From NCBI RefSeq assembly GCF_021491355.1, contig NZ_JAKENF010000002.1, forward strand, positions 558,001 to 622,000: 64,000 bases of DNA, given 5' to 3'. The stretch is from Alitabrizicola rongguiensis (GTDB taxonomy: Bacteria > Pseudomonadota > Alphaproteobacteria > Rhodobacterales > Rhodobacteraceae). Positions 25,199 to 33,988 of the stretch are shown here, in pieces. The position numbers and the translations under genes were made by a program. Position 1 is the first letter of the stretch. Every line of letters begins with the position of its first letter. The notes under the pieces were generated by a model, which was not told where the DNA came from, did no database searches, and saw nothing but the letters and a program-made list of their open reading frames with translations.

Positions 25199-25438
25199 TC
25201 ATGAGAGTTCACCCGGAGCAGTTTCTTGGTCACTTGTGCTTGGTTCCTCAAGACCAAGGCTCAGACCGTCGGAAAGAGATTCTTCCGGATCTACATCCAG
25301 TCCGAGCGCGGCCGCGTATCGCGGGACGATCGACAACCGATTGAGCGGCGAAAACCACCGGCTGGCCTCACCGTCGCGTTTCAGTTCGGCAATCTGGGCC
25401 TCGAAAGCCTCGGCCGAACGCACCGGGTTTCTCGTCAC
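25199..25438 (-). CDS. small hypothetical protein
   Basis: A possible 79-residue acidic protein (GTG start; RSAEAFEAQIAELKRDGEASRWFSPLNRLSIVPRYAAALGLDVDPEESL). It lies between the LuxR gene and the DUF3309 relic, all on the minus strand, and its stop is next to the DUF3309 ribosome site. No family recognised and no strong ribosome site; it may not be expressed. Confidence 0.3.
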   Translation of the reverse strand: MTRNPVRSAEAFEAQIAELKRDGEASRWFSPLNRLSIVPRYAAALGLDVDPEESLSDGLSLGLEEPSTSDQETAPGELS

Positions 25439-25452
25439 ACAGGCGGTTCAGG

Positions 25453-25469
25453 GCCGCCGGCTTGGCGGC
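25453..25469 (-). terminator. hairpin after the LuxR gene
   Basis: GCCGCC / GGCGGC with a five-base loop begins about 10 bases after the stop of the minus-strand LuxR gene. A short GC stem without T tract; possible terminator. Confidence 0.35.
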
Positions 25470-25479
25470 GTGCCGATCC

Positions 25480-26271
25480 TCATGCCGTGTCGGTTGGAGC
25501 CTGCGGCCCGCGCTCGGCGAGATAGAGCGACAGGAGTTGCGTCTGCGAGGAAATGCCAAGCTTGCGATAGACGTTGCGGCGGTGGACCTTCACCGTGCCG
25601 GTGGCAATGCCCAGCCGCAGGGCGATGGATTCCGAGGAATGTCCCTGCAGGACCAGTTCCACGATCGCCGCCTCGCGGTCGGTCAGGTTCAGGCGCTGCC
25701 AGGGCTGGGCCGGAGCAGCCGACTTGGCCTGAGCACCGAAACGGGCCGCTACGCCCCCCCAGTAAAGCCGCACCAGATCGCCGATCAACGGCTCGGCCTG
25801 ACGCAGGGGAGCCAGTTCGGCATCGCTGAAACCACCGCTCGCCTCCCGCCGCATCAGCGACAGCACGATCGTCGCGTCCCCGACGGGCACGAAATAGCCG
25901 ACCTCCTCGGCGAGGCCCGTCTGAACGTAGTAGGTGCGGTAGTACTCGCTGGAATAGAAGCGGTCGGGGGCGAGGTCACGCATCCGGAACAGCCCGGATC
26001 GGCGGTCGCGGGCATTGCGGCAAAACGGGTCCAAAAGATAGGGGCCGGCCTGATAGAGCGTGACGAAGATATGGTAGAAGGCCGGTGTGAAGGTGCTGAA
26101 CAGGTCGAGGGGGCGTTCCCCGTCGTGATAGGCGAAGACCACGACCTCATCCACCGGCGCGAGTGCCCGGGCCAACCGCAGAAAGACCCGGCCTACGGCA
26201 TCGTCCGGCAGACTCGGGCGGCCGAGCGTCTCGCGCAAGGCGGCAAAGACATCGGGAAGAACCGGCGGCAT
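25480..26271 (-). CDS. LuxR-family transcriptional regulator
   Basis: A 263-residue regulator. The first ~180 residues form an unrecognised sensing domain rich in Tyr/Phe (APDRFYSSEYYRTYYVQTGLAEEVGYFVP). The C-terminal ~65 residues are a LuxR/FixJ helix-turn-helix (LTDREAAIVELVLQGHSSESIALRLGIATGTVKVHRRNVYRKLG). The frame is open far upstream, but ATG 26271 is preceded by GGAGATATAGGC and gives a sensible length. It is divergent from an ABC importer, which it probably controls; the effector is unknown. Confidence 0.85.
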   Translation of the reverse strand: MPPVLPDVFAALRETLGRPSLPDDAVGRVFLRLARALAPVDEVVVFAYHDGERPLDLFSTFTPAFYHIFVTLYQAGPYLLDPFCRNARDRRSGLFRMRDLAPDRFYSSEYYRTYYVQTGLAEEVGYFVPVGDATIVLSLMRREASGGFSDAELAPLRQAEPLIGDLVRLYWGGVAARFGAQAKSAAPAQPWQRLNLTDREAAIVELVLQGHSSESIALRLGIATGTVKVHRRNVYRKLGISSQTQLLSLYLAERGPQAPTDTA

Positions 26272-26352
26272 GCCTATATCTCCGGCAAAGCTGCCCCCCA
26301 GAGTTGCAGGGGAGACGTGATATATACCTCCCATGCGCCAATTCCGCCCGAA

Positions 26353-26370
26353 ATACCACTTTTGGGGTAT
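26353..26370. promoter_or_regulatory. candidate LuxR operator upstream of the ABC importer
   Basis: ATACCACTTTTGGGGTAT is an imperfect 18-base dyad (outer ATACC/GGTAT arms perfect). It lies about 70 bases before the transporter operon, in the gap shared with the divergent LuxR gene. An additional ATATACC element at about 26322 pairs with GGTATAT at 26366. Only position and symmetry support it. Confidence 0.35.
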
Positions 26371-26440
26371 ATGACCGCACCTGCCTTTCCCTGATCGTTT
26401 GATGCAAGACCCCGCAAATGGGGCGCGCAGGGGGTAGAAC

Positions 26441-27502
26441 GTGGCGCCAGAAGCCATCTCCGATCTGGAATTCCGACACCTGACCAAGCGGTATGGCGAG
26501 GTCGAGGCGGTGTCGGGGATCGACCTTTCCGTGCCTAAGGGCGCCTTCCTCGCGATTCTCGGTCCCTCGGGCTGCGGCAAGACCACCTGTCTGCGAATGA
26601 TCGGCGGGTTCGAACAGCCGACAGAAGGTGAGGTCCGCATTGCCGGGCAGGTCGTGAACGGCATCCCCGCCTATCAGCGGCCCGTCAACATGGTTTTCCA
26701 GCACTACGCGCTGTTTCCCCACATGAACGTCGCCGAGAACGTGGGCTATGGGTTGCGCCAGATGCGCCCTCGCCTGCCCAGCACCGAGATCGACCGCCGG
26801 GTTGGCGAGGCGCTCGAGATGGTTCGCCTCGGTTCCTTCGCCAAACGTCGGACGCACGAGATGTCGGGCGGACAGCAGCAGCGGGTCGCCCTCGCCCGTG
26901 CCATCGTCAACCGCCCGAAGATCCTGCTTCTGGACGAACCCCTGGCCGCGCTGGACAAGAAGCTGCGCGGCGACATGCAGTTGGAACTGCTCCAGTTGCA
27001 GCGGGAACTGGGCATCACCTTCGTGCTGGTCACCCATGACCAGGAAGAGGCGCTGTCGATGGCCGACCTCGTCTGCGTGATGAGCGCGGGCCGCATCAGC
27101 CAGCTCGGTACCCCGCAAGAGGTCTACGACCATCCGACCGATCTGTTCGTCGCCGACTTTGTCGGCAAAACCAACCGAATCCCGGTCACGGTAGATGGCG
27201 GGGTGCTGCGGCTCGCCGATGGCCGCGCCCTGCCCGGCGCCTCGGCGCTTCACGGATCTGCCATCGCCGCCCTTCGCCCCGAGGCAATCCGCATCGCCCG
27301 CGCGGGCGATGGTCTACCCGGCACCGTCACCCACCGGATCTTCCTCGGCTCCTTCGCCGAATACGCCGTCGCCGTCCCCGGGATCGGCGACATCCTCGTC
27401 ACGACCGACCGACGCGGCGCAACCGAGGCTGATCTGATCGCCCCCGGCGAGGCCGTATGCCTGACCTACGACCCAGCCGCCGTGCTGGTGTTCCCACAAT
27501 AA
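26441..27502 (+). CDS. polyamine-type ABC transporter ATP-binding protein (PotA-like)
   Basis: A 353-residue ATPase with Walker A GPSGCGKTT, signature MSGGQQQRVALARA, Walker B ILLLDEPLAALD and a C-terminal TOBE domain (from about residue 270). Starts with GTG after GGGGGTAGAAC. First gene of an ATPase, binding-protein, permease, permease, SDR operon that resembles PotABCD/PotFGHI importers for spermidine/putrescine; the real substrate may be another small amine or opine-like compound. Confidence 0.9.
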   Translation: MAPEAISDLEFRHLTKRYGEVEAVSGIDLSVPKGAFLAILGPSGCGKTTCLRMIGGFEQPTEGEVRIAGQVVNGIPAYQRPVNMVFQHYALFPHMNVAENVGYGLRQMRPRLPSTEIDRRVGEALEMVRLGSFAKRRTHEMSGGQQQRVALARAIVNRPKILLLDEPLAALDKKLRGDMQLELLQLQRELGITFVLVTHDQEEALSMADLVCVMSAGRISQLGTPQEVYDHPTDLFVADFVGKTNRIPVTVDGGVLRLADGRALPGASALHGSAIAALRPEAIRIARAGDGLPGTVTHRIFLGSFAEYAVAVPGIGDILVTTDRRGATEADLIAPGEAVCLTYDPAAVLVFPQ

Positions 27503-27527
27503 CGACAACCGACAGAGAGGGCTTCCT

Positions 27528-28685
27528 ATGACCAAGGACTTCAAGGACACGCCGATCACGCCGGATCGGTTCATGACGGAATTCATGCGCTGGAAGCGCG
27601 GGTCGATCACCCGGCGGCATTTCATGGGTGTGACGGGACTGGGCCTTGCCACCGCCGTGCTGTCGCGCTTCCCCGGCGCAGGGGTCAACCCGGCCTTTGC
27701 CGAGGACCTTGGCACCCAGATGGCGATTGCCACATGGCCCAACTACCACGACCCCGCCACGTTCGAGAACTTCACCGCCGCGACCGGCGTGGCCGTCGAG
27801 GTCAACGTATTTGGCTCCAACGAAGAGATGTTGGCCAAGCTGCAGGCGGGCGGCGCGGGCTGGTCGCTGTTCGTGCCGACCAACTACACGATCTCGACCT
27901 ATGCCGGGCTGAAGCTGATCGACGCGCTGGACCTTTCGAAGATTCCGAACTTCTCGCCTTCGACACAGAATCCACGCTTCACCTCGGAAGGCATGGTCGA
28001 CGGCACGACCTATGCCTTGCCGAAGAACTGGGGCACGACCGGTTTCGCGGTGAATACGGCCGAACTGAAGGCGCCGCTGACCTCGTGGAAAGACTTCTTC
28101 GCCGTCGCGATGAACGAGGCTGACGGCCGCGCGATGGTGCATGACTACCAGCTGACCACCATTGGCTCGGCGCTCGTCTCGCTTGGCCTCGACTTCAACT
28201 CGACCAAGCCCGAGGATCTGGCCCAGGCCGAGAAGCTGCTGCTGGAGGTCAAGCCGCACCTCTTTGCGATCAACTCGGACTACCAGCCCTCGATGCGGTC
28301 CACCGATGCGTGGATGACGATGTGCTGGACGAACGACGGCGCGCAGCTGAACCGCGACATGCCCGAGATCGCCTATATCCTCGGCACCGACGGCGGCGAG
28401 ATCTGGACCGACTACTATGCCATCCCGAGCTCGGCCCCGAACAAGGCCGCGGGCTATGCGCTCCTGAACTTCCTGATGGACCCGGCCGTCGCGGTGAAGG
28501 AGCATATCGCCAACGGCGCGCCCGCCACCGACAGCCGGGTGATCGCCCTGCTGCCGCCCGAGATCACCAGCAACAAGATCGTCTATCCCGACGAAGCCTC
28601 GCTGACGCCGCTGGAGTTCGGTGCGGCGGCGACGCTGACCGACCCGGGCCGGGCGGAACTCATGGCGCGCTTCAAGTCGGCCTGA
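27528..28685 (+). CDS. Tat-exported ABC substrate-binding protein (PotD/PotF-like)
   Basis: A 385-residue binding protein of the spermidine/putrescine class. Its N-terminus has a long polar leader with the twin-arginine motif SITRRHFMGVTG at about residues 25-37, followed by a hydrophobic stretch ending at AFAEDL, so Tat export is likely. The mature part begins MAIATWPNYHDPATFENFTAATG, typical of the family. It delivers substrate to the two permeases encoded immediately downstream. Confidence 0.9.
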   Translation: MTKDFKDTPITPDRFMTEFMRWKRGSITRRHFMGVTGLGLATAVLSRFPGAGVNPAFAEDLGTQMAIATWPNYHDPATFENFTAATGVAVEVNVFGSNEEMLAKLQAGGAGWSLFVPTNYTISTYAGLKLIDALDLSKIPNFSPSTQNPRFTSEGMVDGTTYALPKNWGTTGFAVNTAELKAPLTSWKDFFAVAMNEADGRAMVHDYQLTTIGSALVSLGLDFNSTKPEDLAQAEKLLLEVKPHLFAINSDYQPSMRSTDAWMTMCWTNDGAQLNRDMPEIAYILGTDGGEIWTDYYAIPSSAPNKAAGYALLNFLMDPAVAVKEHIANGAPATDSRVIALLPPEITSNKIVYPDEASLTPLEFGAAATLTDPGRAELMARFKSA

Positions 28686-28686
28686 G

Positions 28687-29553
28687 ATGGCACTCTCGGC
28701 AGCAGCCAGAAAAAGATGGGTCACGGCGGCGCTTCTGGCGCCCGCCGGGCTCTGGCTGTTCTTCTTCCTTGCCCTCCCGTTCCTCGCGATCCTTGTGTTC
28801 TCTCTCGGGGAACGGGCTCCCGCCGGCGGCTATCAGCCGGCGCTGACACTGGCCAACTATCTGAACCTCCCGGCCCGTGGGGCAGCCTTCCTGAACACGG
28901 CCCTGCTGGCACCAGTCGGAGCCGCGCTCTGCCTTGCCATCGCTTATCCGGCCGCGTGGTTCCTGGCGCTGCGGGTCGATCCGCGGCACCGACTCCTGCT
29001 GGTGGCACTCATGATCGTGCCCTTCTGGACCTCGATGCTCGTCCGGACCTACGCCTGGATGTACCTGCTCGGTGCCCGTGGCATTCCCCAGCTTCTGGAG
29101 ATGATCGGGATCGAAAACATCCGGCTCATCAACACGCCCGGCGCGGTGCTTCTCGGCATCGTCTACGGCTACCTGCCGCTGATGGTCATGCCCATCTATG
29201 TCAGCCTTGAAAAGCTGGACCGCCGCCTGCTGGAGGCGTCTTCGGATCTTGGCGCCCGGCCCATGTCGACCTTTCTGACCGTCACCCTGCCCCTGTCGAT
29301 GCCCGGCGTGATGACGGGCGTGGCGCTGGTGTCGATCCTGCTTTTGGGCGAATACCTGATCCCGCAGATGCTTGGGGGCGGCAAGGTCTACTTCATCGGC
29401 AATGCGCTCGTGGACCTGTTCCTGCAATCGCGCAACTGGCCCTTCGGGTCGGCGATCGCGGTTACGCTGGTGCTGGGCGTCGTGGGAGTTCTGCTCATCA
29501 CCATGCGGATCGCGTGGAAGGTGTCGGGCACCAGGCAGATGGATCTCGTCTGA
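28687..29553 (+). CDS. ABC transporter permease (PotB-like)
   Basis: A 288-residue inner-membrane protein with six helices and the permease coupling motif LLEASSDLGARPMSTFLTVTLPLSMPGVMTG. It starts one base after the binding-protein stop, and its TGA overlaps the next permease's ATG (TGATG). Confidence 0.9.
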   Translation: MALSAAARKRWVTAALLAPAGLWLFFFLALPFLAILVFSLGERAPAGGYQPALTLANYLNLPARGAAFLNTALLAPVGAALCLAIAYPAAWFLALRVDPRHRLLLVALMIVPFWTSMLVRTYAWMYLLGARGIPQLLEMIGIENIRLINTPGAVLLGIVYGYLPLMVMPIYVSLEKLDRRLLEASSDLGARPMSTFLTVTLPLSMPGVMTGVALVSILLLGEYLIPQMLGGGKVYFIGNALVDLFLQSRNWPFGSAIAVTLVLGVVGVLLITMRIAWKVSGTRQMDLV

Positions 29554-30362
29554 TGCGCGTGTTCCTGTCCGCCGTCTATCTGTTCCTCTACGCGCCGATT
29601 GCGCTGGTCGTGGTATTCTCGTTCAACGCCGGACGCAGCGCGACGCAAATGACCGGCTTTTCACTGCAATGGTATGGCAAGGCACTGTCGAACGTCTTCC
29701 TAACCGATGCCCTGAAGACCTCACTGATCGTGGCCTTCACTTCGGCCGCACTGGCCGCGGTCTTCGGCACGATGGCTGCGATGGGGATGGAGCGGCTCGG
29801 ACCCCGCCTGCGCGCTGTCTTCGATGGCATGCTGGCCGCCGCGATTGTCGTGCCCGGCGTGGTCATCGGCATCGCGACCCTTGTCGCGCTGGCGGGCCTG
29901 TTTGGGGTCATCAACCCGGTTCTGGCCGAGCTTTCATCGACCGCGCCCCAGTTCCAGATGGGCTACCTCTCGCTGATCGCGGCCCATGGCCTGTTCTCGA
30001 TGGCGTTGGTCGCGATGATCGTGAAGGCCCGGATCGCCAGCTTGTCGCGGGATATCGTCGAGGCGTCCTACGACCTTTACGCCCCGCCTTTCGCCACTTT
30101 CTTCCAGATCGTCCTGCCGCAACTGCGTCCGTCGATCCTGGCGGGATTCCTGATGTCCTTCACCTTCTCCTTCGACGATTTCATCATCGCATTCTTCGTC
30201 GCCGGGGCGAAGACGACGCTGCCGATGTATGTCTTCGCCTCGATCCGGCGCGGCGTGACGCCCGAGATCAACGCCATCGCCACCATGGTCCTTGTCGCCT
30301 CTCTGATCCTGATCGCGCTGGCCTGGCTTCTGATGCGGGAAAGGAAACCCCATGCTGCTTGA
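29553..30362 (+). CDS. ABC transporter permease (PotC-like)
   Basis: A 269-residue partner permease, with the coupling motif IVEASYDLYAPPFATFFQIVLPQLRPSILAGF. The ATG at 29553 overlaps the upstream stop; a longer open frame from 29514 is not needed. It overlaps the following SDR gene by 11 bases, so the enzyme is co-translated. Confidence 0.9.
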   Translation: MRVFLSAVYLFLYAPIALVVVFSFNAGRSATQMTGFSLQWYGKALSNVFLTDALKTSLIVAFTSAALAAVFGTMAAMGMERLGPRLRAVFDGMLAAAIVVPGVVIGIATLVALAGLFGVINPVLAELSSTAPQFQMGYLSLIAAHGLFSMALVAMIVKARIASLSRDIVEASYDLYAPPFATFFQIVLPQLRPSILAGFLMSFTFSFDDFIIAFFVAGAKTTLPMYVFASIRRGVTPEINAIATMVLVASLILIALAWLLMRERKPHAA

Positions 30363-31098
30363 GGGCAAGGTCGCCATCGTTACCGGAGCTGCCTCCGGCA
30401 TCGGTGAGGCGGGCGCCGCCGCCATGGCACGCGAGGGGGCGCGCGTGGTGATCTTCGACCGTGACGGCGACCGCGCCCGCGCGGTGGCCAAGCGGATTGA
30501 CGCCGAGGCGGTAGCGGTGGATGTGGCTGACGACGCGGGGCTCAACGCGGCCATAGCCGATGTCCTGTCCCGCCACGGACGCATCGACATCCTGCACAAC
30601 CACGCGGGGATCCAGGTCGCCGGTGATCTGGAGCAGGTCGCGGTGAAGGGCTTTGACGACTCCTGGGCCGTGAATGTGCGGGCGCATTTCATCGCGGCTC
30701 GGGCAGTGGTGCCGGCTATGAAGGCGCAGGGCAGCGGCGTCATCCTGAATACGTCTTCGTCCTCGGGCATCCAGTACGACCGCGAGATGATCGCCTATGC
30801 CACCACCAAGCATGCCGTTGTCGCCATGACGAGACAGATGGCGGGCGATTTCGGCAGGTACGGCATTCGTGTCAATGCGTTGTGCCCCGGCTGGGTGGAC
30901 ACCCCGTTCAACGCGCCCTTCATGGAACAGATGGGCGGTCGAGCGGCGCTCGAGGCTTACGTGGCCGAACGCGTGCCCCTGGGACGTTGGGCCCAACTCG
31001 ATGAGATGGCCGAGCCGATCCTGTTCCTGGTGTCGGACCGATCGTCCTACATGACAGGGCAGGTCCTGGTTGTGGACGGCGGCGAGACCGTGGTCTGA
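30352..31098 (+). CDS. SDR-family NAD(P)-dependent dehydrogenase
   Basis: A 248-residue classical short-chain dehydrogenase: cofactor motif TGAASGIGEAGAAAMAREGARV, HNHAG (variant of NNAG), catalytic Ser in NTSSSSGIQYD, and the YATTKHAVVAMTR Tyr-x3-Lys motif. It ends in DGGETVV. As the last gene of the ABC importer operon it probably oxidises the imported compound or a product of it; the substrate is unknown. Confidence 0.88.
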   Translation: MLLEGKVAIVTGAASGIGEAGAAAMAREGARVVIFDRDGDRARAVAKRIDAEAVAVDVADDAGLNAAIADVLSRHGRIDILHNHAGIQVAGDLEQVAVKGFDDSWAVNVRAHFIAARAVVPAMKAQGSGVILNTSSSSGIQYDREMIAYATTKHAVVAMTRQMAGDFGRYGIRVNALCPGWVDTPFNAPFMEQMGGRAALEAYVAERVPLGRWAQLDEMAEPILFLVSDRSSYMTGQVLVVDGGETVV

Positions 31099-31117
31099 AC
31101 CGCCGCACTCCCAATCA

Positions 31118-31984
31118 TCAAGGCGCGGGCATGCTCCGGCCATTGGCCATTTCAGAGGGACAGAGGCTCTCGATTGCTGTTCTGGCTGCATCCGAGACGG
31201 GTTCTATGGTTTCTCGCAGGATGCGGATGCGGTCGAACTCCTCGGGGTTCCTGAGCAGCGCCTCGCGCAGCGACACGCCGAAGGCCATGCGAAGTTCAGT
31301 CCCGATGTTGACCTTGCAGACCGCGGTCTCTTCGGCGAGCCGGCGGCGCAGGGCGATCGGGATGCCGGACCCACCATGCAGGACGAGCGGGAGCCCAGGT
31401 GCGGCAGCCTCGATCGCCTTCAGCCTCCCAAGGTCCAGTTCGGCGACGGCCGAGGTCATGAGGTGGTTGTTGCCGACCGAGACGGCAAGCGCATCCACCC
31501 CTGTTTCGCGGGCAAAAAGTGCGACCTCGGCCGGGTCTGTGCCCATCGAGGCTGCGCCGCCGTGGTATCCGACATAACCGAGTTCGGCCTCGACCGAGAC
31601 GCCACAGCTTCGGGCCAGCGCTGCGATCTCGGCAGTCCGAGCGATGTTGTGCTCCAGCGGCAGGGTCGAGCCGTCGAACATGACCGAGGTAAAGCCACAG
31701 TCGATGGCCTGCCGGCAGACCGCAACATCTTCCCCGTGGTCGAGATGGGCCACTACCGGAACCGAAGCGCCCTGCGCCAAAGCGTGGAACATGGCGCCGA
31801 AGACCGGAAGCGGCATATGTGCCCGTGCGCCCGGCCCGGCCTGCAGGATCACCGGCCGCGATGCAGCCTCGGCCGCACGGACATAGGCGACCGCATCCTC
31901 CCATCCCAAGACAACAAGGCCGGCGACGGCAGTGCGGTCGGTCAGGCAGGGTGTCAGAACGTCCTTCAGCGTCGCGCGTGTCAT
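31118..31984 (-). CDS. class II fructose-bisphosphate aldolase family protein (IolJ-like)
   Basis: A 288-residue TIM-barrel aldolase. Zinc/catalytic motifs visible are VVAHLDHGED, MFDGSTLPLEHNI, EAELGYVG, and LPLVLHGGSGI. In inositol catabolism IolJ cleaves 2-deoxy-5-keto-gluconate-6-phosphate to dihydroxyacetone phosphate and malonic semialdehyde; its place after iolC and iolB supports that role. The start overlaps the iolB stop (ATGA). A ketose-bisphosphate aldolase for another sugar cannot be excluded. Confidence 0.82.
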   Translation of the reverse strand: MTRATLKDVLTPCLTDRTAVAGLVVLGWEDAVAYVRAAEAASRPVILQAGPGARAHMPLPVFGAMFHALAQGASVPVVAHLDHGEDVAVCRQAIDCGFTSVMFDGSTLPLEHNIARTAEIAALARSCGVSVEAELGYVGYHGGAASMGTDPAEVALFARETGVDALAVSVGNNHLMTSAVAELDLGRLKAIEAAAPGLPLVLHGGSGIPIALRRRLAEETAVCKVNIGTELRMAFGVSLREALLRNPEEFDRIRILRETIEPVSDAARTAIESLCPSEMANGRSMPAP

Positions 31985-32823
31985 TTGAACTTGGCGATCA
32001 TGTCCTTGATGCCGGGGATCGTCTCGATCTGGTCGGCATGGCTCGGCTGGAAATACTGCACCAGCGATCGTTGGGTCTCACCACCGAGGATGGTGAAGTA
32101 ATACATCTCGTAGCCAGGCAGGACGCAGCAGGGATGATAGCCCCTGTCGATGGCAACCGTCGATCCGTCGACCACATGGTAAGCGTCTCCCGGCAGGCCA
32201 TCCTCGCGCTGAAGCATCTGCAAGCCGGAGCCACGGGGCGGATTGAAGCGGAAGTTGTAGACCTCGTCATGCCGAGTCTCATCCGGCAAGCGCGTGGTGT
32301 CGTGCTTGTGGCTGGGAAAGCCCGACCAGCCGCCCGCACCGACCGTATAGAGCTCTGACACCAGCAGACGGCCGACGCGGCCATGATACTTCGTGCCAAG
32401 GATGTGCTTGATCTTTCGGTGCGTCTTGGTGTCGTCCGACCCGTATTGCACAGGGTCGATGTCGGAGGCGCGGACCGCGAAAGGCGACAGCACCTCATCG
32501 AACCGCGCGCCAGCAACGAAGACCTCAGCCGCGTCAGACAGGCAGGTTACGGTGGCTTCGGCCCCGGTCGGGACGTAGACGCCCTCGGGCTCCCCGTCCC
32601 AGACATTCAGCCGCCTGCAGCCGATGTCGTCGAAGACCTGCCCCATCGTTTCGACCCGCACCGTTCCCGTCGCGGGCACGATGCAGGTCTCGTAGCCCGG
32701 CACCGTCGAAATGACGGTCTCGCCGCGCGCCAGCCGCAGGATGTTGAACCAGACCAGCGGAACGAGCGGGTCGTCTGCGCCGATAATCGGCTGGTTGCGG
32801 TTGTCGAAGGGGGGGATGTGCAT
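31981..32823 (-). CDS. iolB: 5-deoxy-glucuronate isomerase
   Basis: A 280-residue cupin-fold protein of the IolB family (FPSHKHDTTRLPDETRHDEVYNFRFNPPRGSGLQML, with the metal-binding His/Glu cluster, and DRGYHPCCVLPGYEMYYFTILGG). It isomerises 5-deoxy-glucuronate to 2-deoxy-5-keto-gluconate in myo-inositol breakdown. It lies 19 bases after the kinase gene and overlaps the aldolase gene. Confidence 0.9.
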   Translation of the reverse strand: MHIPPFDNRNQPIIGADDPLVPLVWFNILRLARGETVISTVPGYETCIVPATGTVRVETMGQVFDDIGCRRLNVWDGEPEGVYVPTGAEATVTCLSDAAEVFVAGARFDEVLSPFAVRASDIDPVQYGSDDTKTHRKIKHILGTKYHGRVGRLLVSELYTVGAGGWSGFPSHKHDTTRLPDETRHDEVYNFRFNPPRGSGLQMLQREDGLPGDAYHVVDGSTVAIDRGYHPCCVLPGYEMYYFTILGGETQRSLVQYFQPSHADQIETIPGIKDMIAKFK

Positions 32824-32842
32824 TGTGGTTTTCCTCCACCAC

Positions 32843-33808
32843 TCAGTACCTGCTCATGAACTCATCGAGCGTCGCACGATCGGGAGAGGCCGGGGCGCAG
32901 CCGATGCCTGCCACGATGATCGCCGCCGTCGCCGCGCCGCGCCCTACAGAAGCCTCCAGTGTCTTTCCTTGGGCAAGACCCGCAAGCAGCCCACCCATGA
33001 AGCCGTCGCCGGCCCCCATCGGCTTTAGTGCTGCGACGGGGAAAATGCCCGATCTGAAAGAGTAATCGGCGGTGAATGTGATGCTGCCCTCGGCGCCGCG
33101 CTTATAGACCGTGAAACAGGCCCCACCCCACGCAAGGTCGCGGGCAAGGTCCTGGCCGCGCTCGCCATTCCCTGCGAGAAGCCCGAACTCGTCATCATTG
33201 CCGACGACAACATCGACCGTCCTCGCCATCGAAAGGCAGATCTCCGCCGCCTCGGCCTGCGAGGTCCAGGAATAGGCGCGGTAGTCGAGATCGAGCACGA
33301 CGATCGCCCCGGCCTTCCGGGCCCGAGACGCCGCGGCAACGGCAGCCCCGCGCGACGGCTCTCTTGCCAGCGCGGTTCCGGTGATGACCAGCGCCGCGAC
33401 ACCATCGAAGGCGACCCGTTCCACATCGTCCTGGGTCAAGGCGAAGTCCGCCGCGCCGTTGCGGTAGAGAACAGCCTGGGCGCTGACAGGGCGGGTCTCG
33501 ACAACGGCGAGCGAGGTGCGTGCCTCGCCCGAGACGCGCCGGACATGCCCCGTTTCAACGCCAAAACGCGCGAGTTCCGCCAGACAGTAGCGCCCGACCG
33601 CATCGTCGGAAACACAGGACAACAGGGAAGCAGTCGCTCCCTGCCTTGCCAGCGCGACAGCAATGTTCCCCGCAGACCCGCCGATGGCAGAGACATAGCG
33701 GCTTGCCTCCTCGATCCGGGTGCCGGGCGGGTCGGCATACAAGTCCATCCCCACACGTCCGAGAACGACGAAGCGGTTCGATCGAAGACGCTCCCACAGG
33801 CGCTGCAT
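32843..33808 (-). CDS. iolC: PfkB-family sugar kinase, probable 5-dehydro-2-deoxygluconokinase
   Basis: A 321-residue ribokinase-fold enzyme. N-terminal GRVGMDLYADPPGTRIEEASRY and GGSAGNIAVALARQGA are typical of IolC; the C-terminal PfkB signature is PMGAGDGFMGGLLAGLAQG with the catalytic Asp. It phosphorylates 2-deoxy-5-keto-gluconate. The open frame runs far upstream; ATG 33808 preceded by AAGG is the family start. It is the first gene of the minus arm of the inositol divergon. Confidence 0.88.
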   Translation of the reverse strand: MQRLWERLRSNRFVVLGRVGMDLYADPPGTRIEEASRYVSAIGGSAGNIAVALARQGATASLLSCVSDDAVGRYCLAELARFGVETGHVRRVSGEARTSLAVVETRPVSAQAVLYRNGAADFALTQDDVERVAFDGVAALVITGTALAREPSRGAAVAAASRARKAGAIVVLDLDYRAYSWTSQAEAAEICLSMARTVDVVVGNDDEFGLLAGNGERGQDLARDLAWGGACFTVYKRGAEGSITFTADYSFRSGIFPVAALKPMGAGDGFMGGLLAGLAQGKTLEASVGRGAATAAIIVAGIGCAPASPDRATLDEFMSRY

Positions 33809-33949
33809 CACGTCACCTTGGCTGCCCGTGCGCCGGGGCCCATGAACTGGAGGACGGCGATCATGACATTCCGATTCCGTTTGGTTCCTCTTCTCGGCAG
33901 GCCCGGAGTGAATCCGAGTTGACGAGTCCCGGAACTCACGATAGCCATT

Positions 33950-33965
33950 TTGCAACCGGTTGCAA
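33950..33965. promoter_or_regulatory. LacI-family operator
   Basis: TTGCAACCGGTTGCAA is a perfect 16-base palindrome with the central CG typical of LacI/GalR operators. It lies in the 180-base gap between divergent iolC and the first dehydrogenase gene, 24 bases before the latter. The LacI-type regulator at 37148-38146 is its probable ligand. Confidence 0.75.
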
Positions 33966-33988
33966 TTTCTTTTCCAGAGGTCTGCACG

